Shown: positions 40,309 to 46,250 of the stretch, one piece after another
Position numbering within the stretch: position 1 is the first letter of the stretch
How the letters are laid out: each line of letters begins with the position of its first letter
NCBI GenBank assembly: GCA_022793895.1
Contig: JAAWDS010000042.1
Coordinates: forward strand, 1 to 46,250
Origin: Provencibacterium sp.
GTDB lineage: Bacteria; Bacillota; Clostridia; Oscillospirales; Ruminococcaceae
Reading direction: 5' to 3'
Length of the DNA stretch: 46,250 bases
Position numbers and translations under genes: made by a program
Notes under the pieces: model-generated
Told to the model about the DNA's origin: nothing
Databases searched by the model: none
The model's input: only the letters and a program-made list of their open reading frames with translations

Positions 40309-41067
40309 ATGTTTGCTGAGGACCGGTGTGAAAAGATCATGGACTATCTGCGCGCGCACAAGAGCGCCACCATCGAAGCGCTCTGCCGCGAAACCTTCTG
40401 TAGCCCGGCAACGGTGCGGCGCGATCTCATCGAGCTGGAGCGGATGGGGCTTCTGCACCGCCGCCACGGCGGAGCCGCCATCGCCACCGAGCGGAGCACC
40501 GAATATGCTCACGCCTTCCGCAACATGGAAAACCGTGAGGGGAAGCTGCAAATCGCCGCGCTCGTTGAGAGCTTCCTCTGCGACGGGCTTTCGCTCTTTC
40601 TGGATTCCAGCAGCACCGTTCTGGCCGTCTGCCCGCTGCTGGGGCGCTATAAAAACCTGACGGTCGTTACCAACGGGCTGTTTACCGCCCAACGGCTGAC
40701 CCAGGAGGGCGGAGCCGACACCTTTTTGGCCGGCGGCCACATCAAGCCCGGCTCCGCTTCGGTAACGGGGGAATTGGCCGTCCCCTTTTTGGAGAGCTTT
40801 AAGGCGGATCTCTGCCTGGTCTCCTGCCGGGGCGCAGACGTTGAAGGGGCCTATGAGGCCGATCTCCAACAAGCCCTCATTAAAAAACAGATGCTGCGCT
40901 CCGCCCGCGCGGCGCTGCTGCTCTGCGACCACAGCAAGCTCGGCCGCTCCTATTTTTATAAGCTGGCCGGGTTCAGCCGGTTCGAGGCGATCCTGACCGA
41001 CCGGCCTCCGCAGCCGGAATTTGTGCAGGCCGTATCCGCCGCCGGCAGCGAGATGCTTTTCCCGTGA
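40309..41067 (+). CDS. DeoR-family sugar catabolism repressor
   Basis: 252 aa; GGGGAG 8 nt upstream. The N-terminal helix-turn-helix (about 1-55) reads IMDYLRAHKSATIEALCRETFCSPATVRRDLIELERMGLLHRRHGGA, a standard DeoR domain. The C-terminal sensor (about 75-240) has LFLDSSSTVLAV, VVTNGLFTAQRL, FLAGGHIKPGSASVTG and LCDHSKLGRS, the isomerase-like fold that senses a sugar phosphate. Its divergent position next to fucAIU makes it the probable fuc regulator, most likely answering L-fuculose-1-phosphate. That role is inference. Confidence 0.9.
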   Translation: MFAEDRCEKIMDYLRAHKSATIEALCRETFCSPATVRRDLIELERMGLLHRRHGGAAIATERSTEYAHAFRNMENREGKLQIAALVESFLCDGLSLFLDSSSTVLAVCPLLGRYKNLTVVTNGLFTAQRLTQEGGADTFLAGGHIKPGSASVTGELAVPFLESFKADLCLVSCRGADVEGAYEADLQQALIKKQMLRSARAALLLCDHSKLGRSYFYKLAGFSRFEAILTDRPPQPEFVQAVSAAGSEMLFP

Positions 41068-41092
41068 CCGGCGGCAAATGTCCCACCGATTT

Positions 41093-41104
41093 AAACGTTT
41101 GTTC
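41093..41104 (-). promoter_or_regulatory. Second, weaker LexA-like site
   Basis: On the minus strand the bases read GAACAAACGTTT, matching GAAC-N4-GTTT. It lies 20 nt upstream of the -35 of the promoter at 41124. It is an imperfect match and could be chance. Confidence 0.3.
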
Positions 41105-41123
41105 GATTTTTAGCCCATCCCTC

Positions 41124-41152
41124 TTGACAGCGGAGGAGAAATCGTGTATCCT
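41124..41152 (+). promoter_or_regulatory. Promoter of the radical SAM repair pair
   Basis: TTGACA (41124-41129), 17-nt spacer, TATCCT (41147-41152). Predicted start near 41159, immediately before the palindrome 41161-41176. Confidence 0.8.
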
Positions 41153-41160
41153 ATCTACAG

Positions 41161-41176
41161 GAACGAACGTTCGTTC
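41161..41176 (+). promoter_or_regulatory. LexA/SOS-box-like palindrome
   Basis: GAACGAACGTTCGTTC is a perfect 16-bp palindrome that contains two overlapping copies of GAAC-N4-GTTC, the core of Gram-positive LexA boxes. It covers the predicted transcription start, where a repressor blocks polymerase. A TetR-type regulator could also use such a palindrome; the DNA-repair nature of the downstream genes favours LexA. Confidence 0.6.
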
Positions 41177-41197
41177 TAACTGAAAAGGAGAATGACC

Positions 41198-42505
41198 ATG
41201 GAACTCACCGATAAGCTGTCCATTCTTTCCGCCGCTGCAAAATATGACACCGCCTGCACCTCCAGCGGGATAGACCGCAAGGGGAACGGCGGGCTGGGCA
41301 ATGCGGCGGCCTGCGGCATCTGCCACAGCTTTTCCGCGGATGGGCGCTGTGTCTCCTTATTAAAGGTGCTGCAATCCAACGCCTGCATCTATGACTGTCA
41401 ATATTGCGTCAACCGTGTTTCCAACGACACGCGGCGCGCCGCCTTCACCCCCCGCGAGCTGGCGGAGCTGACCATCGGCTTCTACCGCCGCAACTATATC
41501 GAGGGACTCTTCCTCTCCTCGGCGGTCGCCGGCAGTCCGGACGCCACCTGCGAGCGGATGCTGAAAACCCTCGAACTGCTGCGGGGGGAATACCGGTTCG
41601 GCGGCTATATCCATGCGAAAGCCATTCCCGGCGCGGACAGCGCGCTCATCGAGCGGATGGGGCTGCTCTGCGACCGGATGAGCGTCAACATCGAGCTGCC
41701 CAGCCGGCAGAGCCTTCAGCTGCTCGCCCCGGACAAATCGAAGGAGGCCATTCTGCGGCCGATGGGGCAGATCGGCCGCCGCATCACCGAGAACACCGCC
41801 GACCTGGTGCGCTACCGGCATGCCCCGCGCTTCGCCCCGGCCGGGCAGAGCACCCAGATGATTGTAGGGGCGACGCCGGAGAGCGATTTCCAAATCATGC
41901 GGCTAGCGGAAGGGCTCTACCGGAAATATGCGCTCAAGCGCGTTTTCTATTCCGCCTACATGCCGGTAGCGGAAAACGCGCTGCTCCCCTCTCTGGACAC
42001 TAAGCCGCCGCTGCTGCGGGAGCACCGGCTTTACCAGGCCGATTGGCTGCTGCGGTTCTACGGCTTCTCGGCCGGGGAGCTGCTCGATGAGGGCAGCCCC
42101 AACCTGAACCTCTATGTCGATCCGAAATGCAGCTGGGCGCTCGCCCACATGGATCATTTCCCCATTGAAATCAACACCGCGCCCTACGAGGAGCTGCTGC
42201 GGGTGCCGGGCATCGGCGTACGCAGCGCGCGGCGCATTCTGGAAGCGCGCCGGACGGGGCGCATCCCAGTGGAGGGCGCCAAGAAAATCGGGGTCGTACT
42301 CAAGCGCGCGCAGTATTTCCTCACCTTCTCCGGCCGGATGGTGGAAGGGCTGCGCATCAGCCCGGAATCCGTCCTGCGCGCATTGATGGGGGAAAAGCAG
42401 GCGGGGAGGTTTGAAGAACAGACAGCCGGCCAGCAGCTTTCGCTGTTCGATCCGCCGCCGGTAACAAGGGAGGATATTTTCCAATGCCTGACCGGACAGA
42501 TTTAG
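41198..42505 (+). CDS. Putative DNA modification/repair radical SAM protein (TIGR03916 type)
   Basis: 435 aa. Start at 41198 (AAGGAG 7 nt upstream); the ATG 6 nt earlier is too close. The radical SAM motif CIYDCQYC gives C63, C67, C70. Upstream cysteines C20, C39, C42 and C51 could hold a further cluster or structural metal. After the SAM barrel comes a helix-hairpin-helix (about 330-358: ELLRVPGIGVRSARRILEARRTGRIP), as in DNA-binding repair proteins, and then a tail. The family is known by linkage to uracil-DNA glycosylase-like genes and to TIGR03915, and its reaction is unproven. The downstream partner overlaps by 22 nt. Confidence 0.88.
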   Translation: MELTDKLSILSAAAKYDTACTSSGIDRKGNGGLGNAAACGICHSFSADGRCVSLLKVLQSNACIYDCQYCVNRVSNDTRRAAFTPRELAELTIGFYRRNYIEGLFLSSAVAGSPDATCERMLKTLELLRGEYRFGGYIHAKAIPGADSALIERMGLLCDRMSVNIELPSRQSLQLLAPDKSKEAILRPMGQIGRRITENTADLVRYRHAPRFAPAGQSTQMIVGATPESDFQIMRLAEGLYRKYALKRVFYSAYMPVAENALLPSLDTKPPLLREHRLYQADWLLRFYGFSAGELLDEGSPNLNLYVDPKCSWALAHMDHFPIEINTAPYEELLRVPGIGVRSARRILEARRTGRIPVEGAKKIGVVLKRAQYFLTFSGRMVEGLRISPESVLRALMGEKQAGRFEEQTAGQQLSLFDPPPVTREDIFQCLTGQI

Positions 42506-43350
42506 TTTATCTCTATGACGGGAGCTTTGCCGGGTTCCTCTGCTGCGTATTTGACAGCTTCTACCGGCACGAGCTGCCCCAAACGATCGAATCCTTCAGC
42601 GCTTACCAGTGTTCCCTCTACCCCGCGCGCCGGATAGAGACCGACCCGGCGCACAGCGAGCGGGTTTGGCGCGCGATAGAAACCAAGCTGGGGGCGCTGG
42701 CCGCCGATCTCGTGCAGTTCGGCTTCCTCACCTGCCTGGAGCAAAAAGAACGGCTGCTGCTCGACTTCCTGAAGCTGGGCTTCCGGGTTGGCCCCCAAGC
42801 GGCGCACATGCTGCAAAACGCCACCGTCAGCGCGCTGGATCATGCCGTGCGCGCGCTGCGCAACGAGGCTCACCTGCTCAGCGGCTTTCTGCGCTTCACC
42901 GAGGTGAACGGCATGCTGGCCGCCGTTATCGGGCCGAAGAACAGCGTTCTCCCCATTCTGCGCGAGCATTTCAGCGACCGGTTCGCCTGCGAAACCTTCA
43001 TGATCTTCGACCGCACCCATCAGCTGGCCCTGTTCCATCAAGGGGGCTATGCGCGGATTGTGCCGGTGGAATCGGTGCGGATCCCGCGGCCGGGGAAGGA
43101 TGAAAAGGAGTGGGAAGCGCTTTGGAAGCGGTTTCACGACACCATTGCCATTGAAGGCCGGCTGAACCCGCGCTGCCAGATGACCCACTGCCCCAAACGT
43201 TACTGGGGCTACATGACCGAATTTGGCGCGGCTGAGGCTGCCCCCTTCTTCGCCGGGACCGAACCGGAGCTCATACCGGCCGGCGCAGCCGCGGCCGCTT
43301 ATCGGTCGCCCAGAAGCATCCGCCCGCCACAATCGGGAGATAGAATGTAA
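42484..43350 (+). CDS. TIGR03915/DUF4130-type putative DNA repair protein
   Basis: 288 aa, translationally coupled to the radical SAM gene. It begins LVYLYDGSFAGFLCCVFDSF and holds a helical centre with ALDHAVRALRNEAHLLSGFLRF. RFACETFMIFDRTHQLALFHQGG follows, with the typical ending WKRFHDTIAIEGRLNPRCQMTHCPKRYWGYMTEF near residue 243. The last about 45 residues (Ala/Pro/Ser-rich) look like an extension read into the convergent gene: 80 nt overlap antisense with the membrane-protein gene. Biochemical role unknown; obligate pairing with the radical SAM protein suggests a two-component base-repair or modification system. Confidence 0.88.
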   Translation: MPDRTDLVYLYDGSFAGFLCCVFDSFYRHELPQTIESFSAYQCSLYPARRIETDPAHSERVWRAIETKLGALAADLVQFGFLTCLEQKERLLLDFLKLGFRVGPQAAHMLQNATVSALDHAVRALRNEAHLLSGFLRFTEVNGMLAAVIGPKNSVLPILREHFSDRFACETFMIFDRTHQLALFHQGGYARIVPVESVRIPRPGKDEKEWEALWKRFHDTIAIEGRLNPRCQMTHCPKRYWGYMTEFGAAEAAPFFAGTEPELIPAGAAAAAYRSPRSIRPPQSGDRM

Positions 43351-44287
43351 CCGCCCGCCAGAGCAGCAGCGCCAGCCCGACCAGCGCCGCCGAGGGGAAG
43401 AAGAGGTGGAAAAAGAAGAAGAAACCGCCCTCCGCCCCGCCCGAACCGCCCGGAAGCGGCACAAACGAAGAGATCATCAGCACAAACGCGCCCGCACAGA
43501 GAGCGGCGGCCAGGCTCAGGCTCGATCCAAGGGCGCGGCAGACAAAATAGGGCGCGACGAAAAAGGCGGTCAGTTGCAGCGCGGAAAGAACCGCCAGCTT
43601 GAGGATGAGCGCCGGGCTTTGACGCAGCGCCTGGAAGCTCTCATAAAAGGCGTTCAGTTCCCGGAGAACCGCTTCCTCCGTCCGCTGCGGATCCTTGAGG
43701 AGCCGCAGCCGTCCGCACAGCCGCAGCGCCCACAGGGCGGCCCGCCTGCTGAGGGCTGGGAAGAAGCAAATTCCCAGAAGGCCCGCCATCACCGCCGCAT
43801 TTACGGCGAATCCCGTCATGACCAGCGGCGTTATTCCCTGTAGCTGGGTAAAATAGGCGCGGCCTGTGAGGGCAACAAGCGAATAGAGGCTTAGAACCAC
43901 CTGGTAGACGATGAATTTCCCCACCAGCGCCGAGGACGCCTTCCCGGCCGGCATCCCGCGGCGCATGAGCCCCATCACCTGCGCGGGCTGGCCGCCGCTG
44001 GCAAACGGCGTTACGCAGTTAAAAAGCTGGCCGATCATCGCCACCGTCACGCTGTCCGCCATTCTCTGCGCGGGATAGAGCTTCTGCGCCGCCAGATGCA
44101 GGCAGACGCTTTCCAGCGCCCAATAGCCCACCATGCAGCCAAGCGCCCCCGCCAGAAAGGCCGGATGCACGCTGCGCAGCGCCTCCCGGAAATGTGCGGG
44201 CTTGCCGGCCGTCAATATACTCCCGATGAGGGCGGCCGCGCAGAACAGCAGCACCGCCCCATTCCATATCTTGCTTTTCCGGCTCAT
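43271..44287 (-). CDS. LPG-synthase-like (MprF-type flippase domain) integral membrane protein
   Basis: 338 aa; AAGGAGG 5-6 nt upstream. Seven or eight hydrophobic helices, with a conserved TPFASGGQPAQVMGLMRRG loop and a PLPGGSGGAEGGFFFFFHLFF motif near the end, both typical of the lysylphosphatidylglycerol synthase transmembrane (UPF0104) family. It lacks the cytosolic aminoacyl-transferase domain of MprF, so a lipid flippase or export role is the usual guess. It follows the GT4 gene (126-nt gap) on the same strand, which hints at glycolipid handling. A 22-nt hairpin (TGCCGGAT/ATCCGGCA, 44302-44323) lies just before its ribosome site. Confidence 0.88.
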   Translation of the reverse strand: MSRKSKIWNGAVLLFCAAALIGSILTAGKPAHFREALRSVHPAFLAGALGCMVGYWALESVCLHLAAQKLYPAQRMADSVTVAMIGQLFNCVTPFASGGQPAQVMGLMRRGMPAGKASSALVGKFIVYQVVLSLYSLVALTGRAYFTQLQGITPLVMTGFAVNAAVMAGLLGICFFPALSRRAALWALRLCGRLRLLKDPQRTEEAVLRELNAFYESFQALRQSPALILKLAVLSALQLTAFFVAPYFVCRALGSSLSLAAALCAGAFVLMISSFVPLPGGSGGAEGGFFFFFHLFFPSAALVGLALLLWRAVTFYLPIVAGGCFWATDKRPRLRRPV

Positions 44288-44301
44288 AGAAACCTCCTTT
44301 T

Positions 44302-44323
44302 TGCCGGATGAACCTATCCGGCA
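44302..44323 (-). promoter_or_regulatory. Hairpin just upstream of the flippase ribosome site
   Basis: A perfect 8-bp stem TGCCGGAT-N6-ATCCGGCA ends directly before AAAAAGGAGG. It may set mRNA stability or the relative expression of the second gene; it is not a usable terminator on the minus strand. Confidence 0.4.
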
Positions 44324-44413
44324 GCTGCAAATTGAGAGAGGCGAAGGAAAATGCGGCCGCGCTTTGCGGGGACGGGAGCTCCGTCCCCCATCCCAGCGCC
44401 TGCGTCCGGCTGT

Positions 44414-45529
44414 TCAGCGAACCATCCACAGCCCTGCGAGCGCCTTTGCCCGTTTGGGGGACGCCTTGCCGGATCGACGGGACTCCAGCCGGAGCTCCTC
44501 CCTGCCGCTCTCTTGCGGGAGGACATGCTCATAGAAATTGCGCCACATCTGCGCTACCCGGTCCCGGTTATAAAAGCGGCTGCCTTCCAGCGAACGCTCC
44601 GCCTGCTGCCGGTAAAAATCCGGATCCGCCTGCAACCGGCGGAGAACCGCCGCAAACCCTTCCACATCCTGTCCGCTCTGATAGACGCCGGACAGGATGC
44701 TTTTATAAAGCTCCAGATCCCGCAGCACCACCGGGACGCCGCAGCTCATCGCTTCCAGCACCGTCATTGGGAAGAGCTCCTCATAGCTGGGCAGCAGCAT
44801 GCAATCCGCCATGTTATACCACTCGTTCATCTCGCCGCGCGGGATGAGTCCGGGGAGCAGCAGGTTCTCCGGCGGATTTTCCAGCGCCCGGCGGATCTCC
44901 TGGTAGCCGTCCGACAGGTTGCCGAATGCAAAGCTGCCCGCCCAGATAAACTGAATGTCCGGCATGCGGCGCGCCAGCTCGATAAAGTCGAAGATTCCCT
45001 TTCTCTTTTGGAGCTGCCCCGCGCAGAAAACGGTGAACCGGCTGGAAAGCCCATGCCGCTCCCGCAGCGCCGCGCGTTCCTCCGCCGTCAGGGGATGAAA
45101 CTGCGCATCCGAGACATAGTTTGGGATGAACCAGACCTTCTCCCTTGGGATGCCGTAGCCTGCAAGCCGCTCCACAAAATCCGGATTCACCGTCACTAAA
45201 TAATCCATGCTTTTATAAAAAAGGAGAACATACCGGTAAAAAACCTCCTTGACGAGCGGGGAGAGATGGATACTCCCTTCGAGCGTCTCCGGAAGGAAAT
45301 GGACATAGCCCACCGTTTTGCCGCGCAGCTTCATAAGGGGAAGGGTGAGAAAATAGCGCAGGTTAATCGTGTGGTAATGTACGATATCGCTCATCTGCCG
45401 CCGGTTCACTGAAACGGTAAAAGCGTCGCTCAACTCGTTTTTAACCAGTTCAACCTGTTCCAAATAGGCCGAGAGCACGCCCTGCCCTTCTACCGTGTCC
45501 GCTTTCGAAAGCATGTTGATCGTTTTCAT
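44414..45529 (-). CDS. GT4-family glycosyltransferase
   Basis: 371 aa from the ATG at 45529 (GGAGG 7 nt upstream; the extension to 45586 is rejected). GT-B fold: N-terminal INMLSKADTVEGQGVLSAYLEQV and IVHYHTINLRYFL; C-terminal RFTVFCAGQLQKRKGIFDFIELAR (sugar-nucleotide phosphate binding) and the E-x7-E motif EELFPMTVLEAMSCGVPVV. No membrane helix, peripheral membrane enzyme likely. It resembles bacterial diacylglycerol glycosyltransferases that make glycolipid anchors; donor and acceptor are not certain. The flippase-like gene follows. Confidence 0.88.
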   Translation of the reverse strand: MKTINMLSKADTVEGQGVLSAYLEQVELVKNELSDAFTVSVNRRQMSDIVHYHTINLRYFLTLPLMKLRGKTVGYVHFLPETLEGSIHLSPLVKEVFYRYVLLFYKSMDYLVTVNPDFVERLAGYGIPREKVWFIPNYVSDAQFHPLTAEERAALRERHGLSSRFTVFCAGQLQKRKGIFDFIELARRMPDIQFIWAGSFAFGNLSDGYQEIRRALENPPENLLLPGLIPRGEMNEWYNMADCMLLPSYEELFPMTVLEAMSCGVPVVLRDLELYKSILSGVYQSGQDVEGFAAVLRRLQADPDFYRQQAERSLEGSRFYNRDRVAQMWRNFYEHVLPQESGREELRLESRRSGKASPKRAKALAGLWMVR

Positions 45530-45714
45530 GGTACTGCCTCCGTTCTTCCTCTTTTTTATCTTCTTTTCTTCTATTACCGCGCCCATCCCTGCGTTTGGCA
45601 GGAGGCGGGAAAGCTGCCTTCCTTTAGTAAGCCGCGCCCGGCCTCTATTTCTATCCTAGCAAACGAGTCTCTAAAGTTTCTTATAAAATCACAGCTGTCA
45701 AAAATTGTATCACT

Positions 45715-45760
45715 GTACTATATCAATTAATACTGTAGTACAATAGTACTATAACACGTA
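45715..45760. promoter_or_regulatory. Cluster of GTACTA/TAGTAC half-sites in AT-rich leader
   Basis: TAGTAC-AATA-GTACTA (45736-45751) is a perfect inverted repeat, with further GTACTA near 45715 and GTAC near 45758. It lies 190-230 nt upstream of the GT4 gene in a region far more AT-rich than its surroundings, and may be an operator. No convincing -35/-10 pair could be fixed; a lone TTGACA reads leftward at 45702-45697 without a good -10. Confidence 0.4.
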
Positions 45761-45908
45761 CAGTCTTTTCTTACAAGGGTTGTTGACCCATTTCTTTGTA
45801 AAAATTCACGGGAAATAATATGAACAAAGTGTAAATATAAACTTGTTTTCCAATGTACCTATCATATCACACTACTATGCAATACACAATACTGATTTTT
45901 TTAAAAGT

Positions 45909-45943
45909 ATTTGAATTTAATCAAATGTTGATTCTTCAAATGA
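45909..45943. other. Inverted repeat in AT-rich region
   Basis: ATTTGAATTTAATCAA faces TTGATTCTTCAAAT around ATG. It lies in the 500-nt gap 45530-46029, which shows no reading frame of note apart from these stems, the half-site cluster and the collagen terminator. Confidence 0.35.
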
Positions 45944-45968
45944 TTCGTAGCCGTGCAAGCTCTAAAAA

Positions 45969-46006
45969 GCGGCCCACCGCAAGGTACTATCCTTACAGTG
46001 GGCCGC
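45969..46006 (-). terminator. Terminator of the collagen-like gene
   Basis: On the minus strand GCGGCCCAC faces GTGGGCCGC with an inner AAGG/CCTT pairing, followed by TTTTTAGA, 24 nt after the stop codon. Confidence 0.85.
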
Positions 46007-46029
46007 CAAAATGAGATCCTAAACGTTTA

Positions 46030-46250
46030 TCAGGTACTTAACAAACCTGCTGCGCGAAGATTCGTTAACAACTGGTTAAACTGCGTGATGAGATCGGTAA
46101 CGTCCGTTGCATCTGCAACCGCGGCTGCGGGCGTAACCGTTCCCGCAGGGCCGGTCGGACCGGTCGGGCCTACTGCGCCTGCCGCGCCCGCAGGGCCGGT
46201 CGGACCGGTCGGGCCTACTGCGCCTGCCGCGCCCGCAGGGCCGGTCGGAC
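46030..46250 (-). CDS. Collagen-like (G-X-Y) repeat surface protein, C-terminal part
   Basis: Partial gene running off the window edge; the stop TGA is at 46032-46030. The visible 73 codons begin with perfect Gly-X-Y triplets (GPT GPT GPA GAA GAV repeated) and end with a non-collagen tail (VTPAAAVADATDVTDLITQF, then NQLLTNLRAAGLLST). This tail, with an Asp/Thr segment then a leucine-rich helix, is common at the end of clostridial and bacillar exosporium or surface collagen-like proteins and probably drives trimerisation. Role: extracellular filament or spore-surface coat; full length and N-terminal anchor are unknown. Confidence 0.88.
   Translation of the reverse strand, partial: PTGPAGAAGAVGPTGPTGPAGAAGAVGPTGPTGPAGTVTPAAAVADATDVTDLITQFNQLLTNLRAAGLLST
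46145..46250 (-). repeat. 45-bp tandem repeat encoding 15-residue collagen units
   Basis: The same 45-bp unit starts at 46145, 46190 and 46235 with no base difference visible. It encodes GPA-GAA-GAV-GPT-GPT and continues past the window edge. Perfect identity indicates recent expansion or gene conversion. Confidence 0.92.

Noticed and set aside
46145-46250. CRISPR-like short repeats
   Set aside because: The 45-bp units are contiguous, have no unique spacers and translate as Gly-X-Y collagen triplets.

Overview
The window is chromosomal DNA of a high-GC, endospore-forming Clostridia-type Bacillota, most likely a gut Oscillospirales-like lineage. That placement is inference. It rests on strong Shine-Dalgarno sites with ATG/TTG/GTG starts, a YtrA-type regulator with its ABC transporter, a group II ECF module, ruvCAB next to glmM, a CwlJ-type germination hydrolase and a collagen-like surface protein. 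Most of the window is GC-rich and densely coded. Two stretches are clearly AT-rich: the restriction-modification locus at about 30.2-32.8 kb and an intergenic region at about 45.65-45.95 kb.

Layout. 0-0.2 kb: tRNA-Asp and tRNA-Phe read leftward from one promoter. 0.4-6.2 kb: a secreted modular protein, an Mrp-type Fe-S ATPase, an esterase and a Gfo/Idh/MocA-like protein. 6.3-10.1 kb: a GntR/YtrA repressor with its operator, an ABC ATPase and a very large permease. 10.3-13.9 kb: a leftward sugar cluster (class II aldolase, FGGY kinase, galactitol-1-phosphate-type dehydrogenase), then a GNAT acetyltransferase. 14.9-27.5 kb: a long leftward housekeeping run, ruvC-ruvA-ruvB-glmM-methyltransferase-ecfA1-ecfA2-ecfT-truA-DUF5711-like-cvpA-clpE-like, largely with overlapping or close junctions. 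27.6-27.8 kb: a small rightward transcription unit with no assigned function. 28.0-32.8 kb: a conserved hypothetical, gluQRS, a NIF3-like protein and an AT-rich single-chain BsuBI/PstI-family methylase-endonuclease with a broken HTH-like reading frame in front of it. 33.1-34.6 kb: a sporulation-type trio (membrane protein, CwlJ, GerQ-like). 35.1-37.0 kb: an HSL-type esterase and a PHP-domain protein. 37.2-41.1 kb: fucA-fucI-fucU reading left from a divergent DeoR regulator. 41.2-43.3 kb: a radical SAM DNA-repair-type protein and its TIGR03915-type partner behind a LexA-like palindrome. 43.3-45.5 kb: a GT4 glycosyltransferase and an LPG-synthase-like membrane protein. 46.0 kb to the end: the 3' end of a collagen-like gene.

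How the genes may work together. The two sugar clusters both end in aldol cleavage to triose phosphates. The fuc cluster lacks a kinase and a transporter here. The repair pair carries an SOS-like operator at its transcription start. The R-M gene appears recently acquired and joins complete modification and restriction halves in one chain, with predicted CTGCAG specificity. A family of hairpin-rich intergenic repeats recurs at about 3.9, 10.2, 27.9 and 34.8 kb.

The least explained items are the single-chain PstI-like R-M with its frameshifted HTH-like leader, the promoter-driven 27.6-27.8 kb unit with a Cys-rich 47-codon frame, the LexA-like control of the radical SAM pair, and the dispersed hairpin repeat family.
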